Notes under the pieces: generated by a model
What the model was told of the DNA's origin: nothing
Database searches by the model: none
The model's input: the letters and a program-made list of their open reading frames with translations, nothing else
In this document: in pieces, positions 9,149-17,197 of the stretch
Layout of the letters: every line of letters starts with the position of its first letter
Position numbering within the stretch: position 1 is the first letter of the stretch
Origin: a virus
Length of the DNA stretch: 26,133 nt
Virus record (IMG/VR): IMGVR_UViG_3300030109_000489
Span: 1 to 26,133 of that record
Direction: 5' to 3' (one strand)
Made by a program: the position numbers and the translations under genes

Positions 9149-12049
9149 TTAACCTACCATAACCTTTTTATCGTTTAGTGGACTAGCTTGTTTTGTAGTT
9201 CCTGTTTTTTCTACTCTAACTTTATCAAGCATATTATCAAGCTTGTCGGAACCTTCATTAGAGTTACCATCTCCTAACATAGAAACAACATCTGCAGGGA
9301 TTATGTACTCACCGGGCGACACAGCAACACCTTGTTGATTACCAATCATGCCCATAATATTATCTTCCATACCTCCACCCATGCCTTGTATTAAGCCTTG
9401 TGTTTGTGCGTTAGGAACCTGCTCTCTTAAAATAGTATCTCTAGCTTGTAAAAAAGCATCTACACCAAACTGTTCTATATAAGCTTGTATTACTCTGTCT
9501 GGATTAGGATGATTACCTAAAACTGCTTCTCTTATTTCTTGTTGCAAAGATATTTCTCTGCTCATATCAGGTACGTTCATACCTGCTGCCATACCAGTGA
9601 CATTTCCAATATCAATATTACCTGTTACATAAAGAGGATCATCTTGTTTATCTTCTTCTTTTTTATCTTCTTCTTTATTTTCAGATTCAGCTTCTTTAGC
9701 TTCTTCAGCTTCTTTAGCTTCTAAATAAGCTAAATATTCTTCATAAGTTTGTTCTTTTAATCTTTGATAATCGGCAGAAGGTATATCGCCTCTAGCCAAA
9801 GCATCAGCTAATGCTTGTTGATAAGCAGTTCTTTTAGCTGCTTGTTCAGTTGGGTTTAATGTTTTGTAAATCGGTCCTGCATAAGCTACAGCAGGGTCTC
9901 TTTCATATTTACCACGATAAGATTCATCATCTGCATACATTCCTACTCCGGAATAACTTATATTGCCAATTTCAGGTATATTTAAAACTGAATAACCATT
10001 ATTTAATTCTATGACACTACCATCCATAGGATTTTTAAATGCACCTAAATCACTAATTTCTGTTCTTGATCCATCTACTCCTATTAATGTTCCTCTTGTA
10101 GCTATACGTCTTTCGCCGGGATATAAATTATCTCCATCTTCAACATAACCTAATAATGGGTCTGTATTAGTATAAGTATAAGTACCGTCTGTTAATGATC
10201 CTTTTTTGCCATAACCTGTTGTACCTACTATTACAGTATCATCATCAGAAGCAGCTAGTTCAGCAGCATTATTAGCAGTAGCAACCATAATATCTTCTTT
10301 AGGAACTCCTGATTCAACTGCTGCATCATAAGCTTCAAGTTGTGCTGCTTCTGCTGCTGCATTTAATAATGTTTCTCTATTAGCTTCTACCATAGACATA
10401 GCAGATGATGGATCACCTAGATAAGGATTTCTACCTCCTTTTCCTCCACCTGAACCAAATCCATATACAGATTCTGTATATTCATCACTACTAGGGTCTA
10501 CATATCCTTCGTCACCGGGTTGTTTTTCTTCACCTGTTATTGGATCAGTATTACTAGTTACAACTACATCTTTAGTATATGGTGCATTAGAAACAGTTGT
10601 TGTTGTACCATCTTCATAAATTACAGTAGATGTGCCATCATTATTATCAATAACTGTACTGCCGGGATTATTAGTTAGGTCACTATCTGTTCTATTAGTT
10701 TTACCTGCACCAGTATCGTACTCTGTGCCTGTATTTTTATAAGTATTAGCATCTGTTTGTACTTTATTAGGATTGTTTTGCGTTTGATCTTGAACAACGT
10801 CAGAACCATAAGCAACAAATTGACCACCTATACCCTGTGCTGTTTCTAAACCTACATTACGATAAGGACTTAATAATTGTGTTGTTGTTGGCAAACCAGC
10901 ATTATAAGCATCTTGCACTCTGCTAAGTACACTTCCAACAGGAACAGCATCATAATTGTAATCAGGTAATACCATAGGTTGATAAGTGCTAGGTATTAAA
11001 GGAGGAGGTGTAAATTCTTGTGTTTCTCCGGCTGCTGCTTGTGCTGCACTTATAGCAGATGCAGGTATTACTCTATCTGGAAAAAAATTAAATTCAGCAT
11101 CTATTCCCGGCATATAAGTGTTTGTAGGTCTAAATTGTCCTTCTGGACCTTTTATTCCTCCACCTTCTTGATAACTAGGAATTTGACCACCTTCAGCAGA
11201 AAAATATTGTGCATAAGGATTTCTTGAATGTATTACTTCAGGATATTTTGCAAACATCTCTTTCTTTTTCTTTTCTCTTTCTGCTCTCATCATGTCCATA
11301 TCTTGCAGGTATCTATCCTGTGCATTTTGTGCAGCTAAAGAACCACCACCTAAAGCTATGGGTAAATAGTTGTCAGCAACTGCTTGTACGGTATCGCCAG
11401 AAACAAAGTTAGATGCTAGGTTACCTAATCTTTCTGTCCCAGACATATTTTCGTATGCAAAATTTAAAGAATCTGCTGTTTTACCTGCTACATCTTTTAA
11501 TTGAACACCTGTTAGTCCTTTGTTTGCAGCTTGTTGTCTTGCTGTTTCAGCTATACGTTTAGATAGTTCTTGGTCCAATGTGCTACCTGCAACATTTGCT
11601 GCTACTTCTGCTTGCTGTACGGCTTGCTGTGCAGCTAAATCCATATTTTGATTTAAAGCTTGTTGTGTAAAGCCTTCTGAAATCATTTCTTCACCACTTC
11701 CTGTAGCGACATTACCCATAATTTCTCCTACTCCATATCCTAATACAGCAGATGCAATACCTTTTTCTAAATCACCTGTTTCTACATACGTGCCTAGTCC
11801 TGAACCTAAAGCTGCACCACCGGCTGCTCCTACAAGACCTTGACCTAATAAATTAGGAAAAAATGCTCCTCCTAATAAACTACCTAATATAGCCCCTACA
11901 AAGGCTTCAGGTTGTCCAGTTTCAGGATTTATAGTTATAGGCATAATAGAGGCTAATCCAGCTACTTCTTGTGGATTTACGTGCATAAGCATAGTGTCGC
12001 CATAACGACCCATTTTTGCTAATTCTGCTGCTTGTTTTCTAGCATCCAT
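9149..12049 (-). CDS. large virion/internal structural protein with Gly-rich hydrophobic N-terminus
   Basis: 966 residues from the ATG at 12049 (MDARKQAAELAKMGRYGDTM). AGAGG lies 9 nt upstream and the start follows the previous stop by 1 nt; a TTG at 12079 would extend it by 10 residues but is not favoured. Residues about 50-112 are Gly/Ala-rich and hydrophobic and could insert into membrane. A GGQIPSYQEGGG motif lies near 287. A long Thr/Asn/Gly-rich middle is followed by an extremely charged Glu/Lys segment. The C-terminus contains SPGEYIIPADVVSMLGDG and a basic helix, a signature I recognise from phage structural proteins. Likely a tail, internal or ejection protein; the precise role is unknown. 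Confidence 0.7.
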   Translation of the reverse strand: MDARKQAAELAKMGRYGDTMLMHVNPQEVAGLASIMPITINPETGQPEAFVGAILGSLLGGAFFPNLLGQGLVGAAGGAALGSGLGTYVETGDLEKGIASAVLGYGVGEIMGNVATGSGEEMISEGFTQQALNQNMDLAAQQAVQQAEVAANVAGSTLDQELSKRIAETARQQAANKGLTGVQLKDVAGKTADSLNFAYENMSGTERLGNLASNFVSGDTVQAVADNYLPIALGGGSLAAQNAQDRYLQDMDMMRAEREKKKKEMFAKYPEVIHSRNPYAQYFSAEGGQIPSYQEGGGIKGPEGQFRPTNTYMPGIDAEFNFFPDRVIPASAISAAQAAAGETQEFTPPPLIPSTYQPMVLPDYNYDAVPVGSVLSRVQDAYNAGLPTTTQLLSPYRNVGLETAQGIGGQFVAYGSDVVQDQTQNNPNKVQTDANTYKNTGTEYDTGAGKTNRTDSDLTNNPGSTVIDNNDGTSTVIYEDGTTTTVSNAPYTKDVVVTSNTDPITGEEKQPGDEGYVDPSSDEYTESVYGFGSGGGKGGRNPYLGDPSSAMSMVEANRETLLNAAAEAAQLEAYDAAVESGVPKEDIMVATANNAAELAASDDDTVIVGTTGYGKKGSLTDGTYTYTNTDPLLGYVEDGDNLYPGERRIATRGTLIGVDGSRTEISDLGAFKNPMDGSVIELNNGYSVLNIPEIGNISYSGVGMYADDESYRGKYERDPAVAYAGPIYKTLNPTEQAAKRTAYQQALADALARGDIPSADYQRLKEQTYEEYLAYLEAKEAEEAKEAESENKEEDKKEEDKQDDPLYVTGNIDIGNVTGMAAGMNVPDMSREISLQQEIREAVLGNHPNPDRVIQAYIEQFGVDAFLQARDTILREQVPNAQTQGLIQGMGGGMEDNIMGMIGNQQGVAVSPGEYIIPADVVSMLGDGNSNEGSDKLDNMLDKVRVEKTGTTKQASPLNDKKVMVG

Positions 12050-12050
12050 A

Positions 12051-12389
12051 TTATCTTTCCTCTTTTGTTTCACAGCCAAACATATTAAAACTCATATCTA
12101 CTGCACTCGTATATACTTTTACAACATCTGTTTGATTTAATGTTATACCTAAAACTATAGCTAATGAATCATTAGCTGATACAGATTTGTCGTAATATAA
12201 AAATTGTTTATCATCAGCCGTAGCACCGCCTACGTGTACGCTTAATCTAAATGTTATTGCTGATCCTGTTCTGTTAGCTGCTACTATTGAACTTACAGTA
12301 GTTTGTGTCATATCAGGCACAGTATATAAGGTTGTAATTGTAGTAGCTGCGGGATCAACTTGTCCTAAAACTTTTAGAGTATCAGCCAT
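12051..12389 (-). CDS. small beta-rich phage virion protein
   Basis: 112 residues. The pattern of TLYTVPDMTQTTVSSIVAAN, a mid KQFLYYDKSVSANDSLAI segment and DVVKVYTSAVDMSFNMFG is a compact beta-sandwich-like protein repeatedly seen beside tail genes in podovirus-like genomes. It has no catalytic residues and no signal peptide. The ATG lies inside the end of the upstream 67-residue gene (8-nt overlap) with GGGG nearby. Its stop is 1 nt before the next start, so it belongs to the virion operon. Tail accessory or decoration protein is an inference. Confidence 0.65.
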   Translation of the reverse strand: MADTLKVLGQVDPAATTITTLYTVPDMTQTTVSSIVAANRTGSAITFRLSVHVGGATADDKQFLYYDKSVSANDSLAIVLGITLNQTDVVKVYTSAVDMSFNMFGCETKEER

Positions 12390-12585
12390 GTTTCATCCCC
12401 ATAAGTAAAAATTGATGTCTTTTAATTGATTTACTAGGAATGCTTTCTTGCATTCTTTTTAATAAAAATACTTCTCTTTCTAAAAATTGTATAGATTTTA
12501 CTAACTGGTCTCTTGTTATTTCTTCGTTAACATAATCATAAACAGCAGGTGCTATAGGTAAAGTAGTAGGTGTTTTTTGACTCAT
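12382..12585 (-). CDS. small hypothetical phage protein (67 aa)
   Basis: 67 residues, N-terminus Pro-rich, then a helical heptad-like stretch (QLVKSIQFLEREVFLLKRMQ) suggesting a short coiled coil. Its ATG forms a TAATG junction with the stop of the upstream 620-residue tail protein, and its 3' end overlaps the next gene by 8 nt. Tight packing on both sides supports it being real. I do not recognise a family; a small tail-assembly or connector role would fit but is unsupported. Confidence 0.65.
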   Translation of the reverse strand: MSQKTPTTLPIAPAVYDYVNEEITRDQLVKSIQFLEREVFLLKRMQESIPSKSIKRHQFLLMGMKHG

Positions 12586-14447
12586 TATTTTTTACCGTCC
12601 TGTCTCATTTCTAATCTAAATGAACCTAATCTCCATCCATAACCTAAACCAGAACTTTGAAACCTTAATATTGCTTGTCTTGTTCTTGCTCTTATAAAAG
12701 CTTGTTGTGTTGTAGAATTTATAGAACTTGTAGATAAAGTTGTAGGGGTATCAAGCGGATAATCTACACCTTTTACTAAAACGTCTAATGTATCATCAGT
12801 TCCTGTTTGTCCTTTAAAAGTTAAATCCGGAATAATTTTAGAAACAAACATATAGTGTTCACCGTCTGGCTCTAAATCAAAATCAGAAGTTTCTACAAAA
12901 GCATTCATAATAGAACCATCAGCATCATTTCCTACCTCATGGTTATACAAATAATTATTATTAGTAGTGTCGTTTTTGCTTGCTGCAACTGGGAAATCTA
13001 AAGAATTTGCTTCTATCCAAGCTGTTCTAGTAAAACCATCATCGGTTGTGCCTATACTCCAAGTATTTTCTAAATAATTAAAAATTACATATCTGTTTAA
13101 TTCACTTGAATCCGCAGATGGGTAAAACCACATAATTTCATTTTGATCTACATTTGACGTACCAAAAATTTTAAAAGACTGACCTAAATTAATATCAGAA
13201 AATATATAGTCTCTTACTGCACACGGTAAAGTTTGAACACTACCTGCATAAATATAAAAACTTCCCCTATCCATAAAAAACACTTTGTTATCAGCATTTA
13301 TAGCTGCATTCGGTGAAATCATGGAGGGACCTTGCATAATTTCAGAAAATGTAAATATAAAAGGAGCACCACTATATTGCATAGAATGCAATCCATTGTC
13401 TGTCCAAATTAAAATTTCTTGTCTAGTTCTTAGGGCACCAATTATAGTTGATCCACTTGATAATCTAGTGCCTCCGGCTGTATTAGTAGAAGTTGGTGTC
13501 CAATCTATTGAACTTTCTTGATCAGACCATCTGACAAATAATGGATCAGAAGTTGTAGAACCTATTGGATTAGCACCAAAACAAATTATATGTCTATCAA
13601 TATCAGAAACCATTATTTGTAATACTGCTGTTGGTGGATTACTAGCTCCTGATAAATCAGAAAATGACACAGCACGAGTAGATGTGCCTCCACTTTCGTC
13701 CCATAAAAATATTCCGCCACCTCTTACACAAGTTATAAGATCATCACCAAAATTATCTTGCGACCATAATCTTAATTGATTGACTGAATCAATAGCACTT
13801 GTTGATCCCCAACCTCCTGCACCCCAAGTATCTATACCCCATCCTGTTCCTTTTACAAAAGTATCTAGTCCTACATTTATTTCATAAGAACCATCTACAC
13901 CAGAACCTCCATTACCTGTGTCGCTAGAGTTTGCAGTAACTGTAGTTCCTGAAGTATCTTTAGCAGTTATTTCATAAGTATTAGCAGTCAGAACTTTATC
14001 TATTATGTATTCTTGATTTAAAACAGCAGCAGTTACGTTACCACCTAAAGAAACAGCTTGGGCAAAAGTTACAGTATCTCCTGTTACTGCTCCATGTGAT
14101 GAATCTGTTACTACGACTGTTGATGAACCATCAGTTGCAGCAAAAGTTATAGAATTAGTTGATGTTTTTCTTATAGGTGTAATATTGTTAAAAGTAGTTC
14201 CTTCTTTAACATATAGTTTTGTATGCGTTCCTACACCTATGTAATCTGTTTGCCCTTGATCTCTATATGAATGCAAACTTCTACAAGTACCTAAAAAACT
14301 ACTACTTGATGTTTTTTCCCATCCACCTATTTTTTCAGGTCTACCGCTTCTAAATCTTACTTTATCAGCATTAAAATAGCCTCCTTCTTCAGAATAAGAA
14401 GTACCTTCTCTATTTATGCCGGGACGAAAAACATATTTTTTTAACAT
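12585..14447 (-). CDS. phage tail/stabilization-type protein (beta-rich, 620 aa)
   Basis: 620 residues, beta-rich throughout. The N-terminus carries RPGINREGTSYSEEGGYF followed by an Arg-rich KVRFRSGRPEKIGGWEK segment. I associate this signature with podovirus proteins annotated as packaged-DNA stabilization or tail-nozzle proteins. It is rich in Ser, Thr, Asn and Gly with aromatic-Gly turns, which suits a propeller-like fold. It forms a TAATG junction with the upstream lysozyme stop, coupling a virion gene directly to the lysis cassette. Identification is by N-terminal signature and context. The nozzle versus stabilization label should be regarded as provisional. Confidence 0.7.
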   Translation of the reverse strand: MLKKYVFRPGINREGTSYSEEGGYFNADKVRFRSGRPEKIGGWEKTSSSSFLGTCRSLHSYRDQGQTDYIGVGTHTKLYVKEGTTFNNITPIRKTSTNSITFAATDGSSTVVVTDSSHGAVTGDTVTFAQAVSLGGNVTAAVLNQEYIIDKVLTANTYEITAKDTSGTTVTANSSDTGNGGSGVDGSYEINVGLDTFVKGTGWGIDTWGAGGWGSTSAIDSVNQLRLWSQDNFGDDLITCVRGGGIFLWDESGGTSTRAVSFSDLSGASNPPTAVLQIMVSDIDRHIICFGANPIGSTTSDPLFVRWSDQESSIDWTPTSTNTAGGTRLSSGSTIIGALRTRQEILIWTDNGLHSMQYSGAPFIFTFSEIMQGPSMISPNAAINADNKVFFMDRGSFYIYAGSVQTLPCAVRDYIFSDINLGQSFKIFGTSNVDQNEIMWFYPSADSSELNRYVIFNYLENTWSIGTTDDGFTRTAWIEANSLDFPVAASKNDTTNNNYLYNHEVGNDADGSIMNAFVETSDFDLEPDGEHYMFVSKIIPDLTFKGQTGTDDTLDVLVKGVDYPLDTPTTLSTSSINSTTQQAFIRARTRQAILRFQSSGLGYGWRLGSFRLEMRQDGKK

Positions 14448-14887
14448 TATTCTTCTAAAACTCTATCTCTTAATCTTACTGCTCTAGCACCTACTTGATT
14501 AGCCCATTTACTATCCATCATTTCTTCTGATGCTGTTTCAAAGTCTCCTGCTTTCATAGCTGCTAAAAATTTTTTAAAGTTTTTTAATCTAGGTAATCCT
14601 AAATTAAATGCCATATTAGCCATAACTCTTTGCTTGTTATCATCTAAATCTTTCCACCAAGGCAAATTTTTATCTAATTCTTTACACACAATATCTATAT
14701 CAGCGTTCAAACATTCATATATTCTTTCTTCTGATATAGGAGTTCCCATAGGCAAACCCCACTCTTTATCTTTTTCTGTCAATAAATGTCCTACACCCAA
14801 AGTAGGATAACCTAAATGATCTCTATATATTTCATACATAAAGCCTTCATCCATTATTATTTCTTTTACTAATTTATCTCTATCCAT
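14447..14887 (-). CDS. endolysin, GH24 (T4-type) lysozyme
   Basis: 146 residues, a complete single-domain muramidase. The catalytic triad spacing of T4 lysozyme (Glu, +9 Asp, +6 Thr) is present as E14, D23 and T29, followed by LGVGHLL. It should cleave the MurNAc-GlcNAc bond of peptidoglycan. There is no signal peptide or transmembrane anchor, so export depends on a holin, which is encoded immediately upstream. The leader between holin and lysozyme (14888-14954) can fold so that a purine-rich stretch before the ATG is partly paired. AAGG, 11 nt from the ATG, is the likely, slightly distant RBS. Confidence 0.95.
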   Translation of the reverse strand: MDRDKLVKEIIMDEGFMYEIYRDHLGYPTLGVGHLLTEKDKEWGLPMGTPISEERIYECLNADIDIVCKELDKNLPWWKDLDDNKQRVMANMAFNLGLPRLKNFKKFLAAMKAGDFETASEEMMDSKWANQVGARAVRLRDRVLEE

Positions 14888-14902
14888 AATATATAAAACC
14901 TT

Positions 14903-14950
14903 CCCCTATCAAAACAGAACAGGAGCAGACTTGCTCTAAATTAATAGGGG
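14903..14950 (-). promoter_or_regulatory. two-tier RNA hairpin in the holin-lysozyme leader
   Basis: In the minus-strand RNA, CCCCUAUUAA (14950-14941) can pair with UUGAUAGGGG (14912-14903), 10 bp including one U-G wobble. Inside it a second perfect hairpin forms: GAGCA, loop AGUC, UGCUC (14936-14923). The outer stem holds the AGGGG immediately before the AAGG that precedes the lysozyme ATG at 14887. No U-run directly follows the stem, so it looks less like a terminator than a translational control element. Its existence is read from the sequence; its function is inference. Confidence 0.55.
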
Positions 14951-14954
14951 TCGG

Positions 14955-15425
14955 CTAATCTTGTTTCTGTGATGCACCGAAATAAAAACTTATAACAGCA
15001 CTAGCCAAACCACCTAAATAACCTAAAACTAAATTAATTAACGCTTCGCTATTTTGTTCTGGTGGTTGTAAGGTTACTAAAAATATATATGCTAAAAAAC
15101 CACCTACTGTAGCTATACCCATAATTCTAGCTGTCCAATCTTTACCAAATTTACCTCTAGCATCTTGTTTATCAGCAGTTTCTAGTTTAAATACATCTAC
15201 TTCTAATTCTTTCATCTGAACCTCAAAAGCTTGTTCTGCTTTTTTTAATTCTAACATTTGCTCCGGAGATGCCGACTCAATAGCTTTTTCTATAGACTTA
15301 GAATCATTTTTACATCCTAAAACTTCAGAAATCATATTGGCAGCCATACCGCCCATAGGTCCACCTAATGCAGTACCTAAAGTTGGTGCTACTGCACCTA
15401 CAACACTTTTTAACAAATCTTTCAT
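14955..15425 (-). CDS. holin, 3-TM gene-transfer-agent type
   Basis: 156 residues from the ATG at 15425, preceded by GGGAG at 5-nt spacing. An in-frame ATG at 15437 lacks a good RBS. An N-terminal Gly-rich APTLGTALGGPMGGMAANMI segment is followed by a charged helix (SPEQMLELKKAEQAFEVQ), then ...TARIMGIATVGGF... and a second hydrophobic segment at about 128-150. This arrangement matches the 3TM holin family described for gene-transfer-agent release. It lies directly upstream of the lysozyme and starts 3 nt after the cyclase stop, so lysis is translationally linked to the signalling module. The role in permeabilising the inner membrane is inferred from family and position. Confidence 0.75.
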   Translation of the reverse strand: MKDLLKSVVGAVAPTLGTALGGPMGGMAANMISEVLGCKNDSKSIEKAIESASPEQMLELKKAEQAFEVQMKELEVDVFKLETADKQDARGKFGKDWTARIMGIATVGGFLAYIFLVTLQPPEQNSEALINLVLGYLGGLASAVISFYFGASQKQD

Positions 15426-15427
15426 TT

Positions 15428-17197
15428 CTACTCCCATGTATAAACTTGTAAGGGTTTTGCTTTACCTTTAACCTCTATAGGGTCTAATAATTTCATAGCA
15501 AATTTACTATGTTTTGCAGTTTCCTCACCTATTAAAACACCAACACCCGCAACTTTTGTACTAGATTCTAATCTAGCAGCAACATTGCAAGGGTCACCAA
15601 TTAAACTAAATGCAAACCTGTCTGTAGCACCAAAATTTCCTGCTATACAAACTCCACTATTAACACCTATGCCTATAGCTACTTCAGGTATACCTTCTTC
15701 TTTAAACTTTAAGTTAAGCTTATCTATATTACTTTCTATTTCTTTAGCGGCTTGTAATGCTAAATTATGATGATCATCTTGTGGAATTATAGTATTCCAA
15801 TGAAACATACCTGCATCGCCTATAAATTTATCTGTGCATCCAAAATATTTATTAGCTGCTTCTACTTGTGCATCTAATACTGCATTCATAATATACGTAA
15901 CCATTTCTGGTTCTACTGACTCTGATAAGCTAGTAAATCCTCTAAGGTCTGTAAATATAATAGAACAATCTACTCTTTTACCATTTACCTGACAAAGTTC
16001 AGGATTATCTTGCAATTTTTTGACCATTCTTGGATCAAGATATTTACCAAACTGTCCTTTAATTTGTTGCCTTAATTTGTATTGTTCTCTAAATCTAAGA
16101 TAGAAAGCAGTTGAGGCACTTATAAACTGAGATAACAAAGACCAAGTAACATCTATTAATAAACCATTTTGTATTAAATAGTAACCACTTAAAGCAGTTC
16201 CCATTATTACTAAGCTAGAAGCAGATATTCCGAAAGTAATTCCTAGAACATTAATCAAACTTATAACTAAACAAAGTGATATAAATGTAAACAATAATTC
16301 TACTAACAAAGAATAATCAGGAATATAAGGACTATTTTCTATTAATATAGATTCTGCTAAAGCTGCTTGTATTTTATGAGGTTCTAAAAGTTTATTATTA
16401 GGAACTGCAATTTGTGGCATTATTCCTTTTGCTGTAAATCCTACAAAAACAAATTTATTTTCTACATCCATTTCAGCAAGATTGGTTTGTGGTGTATCAA
16501 CCCAACTTATCCATTTTCTACCAAGGCTATCTACCTTAACAGGAGGCAAGCCCCTAACTCTTATTTCTTCTATACCATTATCATTAGTTTTAATAACATA
16601 GGTATCTGCACCAGCTAATACCTTTAAAACTTCAGTTCCGTAAGATGCTACCCAACCGTCATTAGTTCTCATTAATAACGGCAGTCTTCTCACTAAATTA
16701 TCAACTTCTGTTCTTGCTACTGCTAAACCTTGACTTGAATTTTGTTTTAAAACTTTTATATTTTGTATAACGCCTTGAGCCTTAATACCACCTATATCAT
16801 TTCCTAATATGACTGTGCCTGTTGTAGGTGGATATTCTCCTTTTCCCTCAAACATTGCTAATACACTAGGAGAAAAAGACAACGCTTCTGAAAATTCAAA
16901 GTCACCTCCAAATCTATCAGGCTGTGGAAAAGCTATAACCCATCCAACTCCTATAGCACCTTTACGTAAAAGATTTATTTGTATTTGTGCTAGTGTTTGT
17001 CTTGATAAAGGATAACCTCCTTCTCTAGCTATATCTTCTTCTGTGATATTTAAAATCGTAAAATAATCTGAAGGTTCTTGTTGTGTAACAAAAGCATCAA
17101 AAGTTTTTAATTTTAATATTTGATAAGCTGAAGGTTGAAAAATATATACGCTACATAAAGCAAAAATTAATAATAAATAAATATTAAGATTTTTCAT
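15428..17197 (-). CDS. CHASE2-domain class III adenylate cyclase
   Basis: 589 residues with an N-terminal membrane segment (5-22). A periplasmic CHASE2 domain follows (about 30-285), including GYPLSRQTLAQIQINLLRKG and the FVGFTAKG motif. Three membrane segments (about 294-365) lead to a linker with FGKYLDPRMVKKL and a class III cyclase domain (about 405-589). Catalytic residues are intact: metal Asp D417 (FTDLRGF) and D461 (IGDA), adenine-specifying K457 and D535 (IGDPCN), and transition-state N538 and R542. This predicts ATP to cAMP rather than cGMP. The start overlaps the FecR gene stop (ATGA) with AGGG upstream, and the stop is followed at once by the holin. A sensor cyclase in a phage lysis region is very unusual. 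Confidence 0.97.
   Translation of the reverse strand: MKNLNIYLLLIFALCSVYIFQPSAYQILKLKTFDAFVTQQEPSDYFTILNITEEDIAREGGYPLSRQTLAQIQINLLRKGAIGVGWVIAFPQPDRFGGDFEFSEALSFSPSVLAMFEGKGEYPPTTGTVILGNDIGGIKAQGVIQNIKVLKQNSSQGLAVARTEVDNLVRRLPLLMRTNDGWVASYGTEVLKVLAGADTYVIKTNDNGIEEIRVRGLPPVKVDSLGRKWISWVDTPQTNLAEMDVENKFVFVGFTAKGIMPQIAVPNNKLLEPHKIQAALAESILIENSPYIPDYSLLVELLFTFISLCLVISLINVLGITFGISASSLVIMGTALSGYYLIQNGLLIDVTWSLLSQFISASTAFYLRFREQYKLRQQIKGQFGKYLDPRMVKKLQDNPELCQVNGKRVDCSIIFTDLRGFTSLSESVEPEMVTYIMNAVLDAQVEAANKYFGCTDKFIGDAGMFHWNTIIPQDDHHNLALQAAKEIESNIDKLNLKFKEEGIPEVAIGIGVNSGVCIAGNFGATDRFAFSLIGDPCNVAARLESSTKVAGVGVLIGEETAKHSKFAMKLLDPIEVKGKAKPLQVYTWE

Noticed and set aside
12050-12079. TTG-start extension of the 966-aa protein to 12079
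   Set aside because: The extension contains the AGAGG that serves the ATG at 12049, and it would overlap the end of the upstream gene.
14903-14950. Holin-lysozyme hairpin as a rho-independent terminator
   Set aside because: No U-run follows the stem directly, and terminating there would cut the lysozyme and all tail genes from the operon.
15428-15985. Cyclase as a guanylate or diguanylate cyclase
   Set aside because: The specificity residues are K457 and D535, typical of adenylate cyclases, and there is no GGDEF motif.
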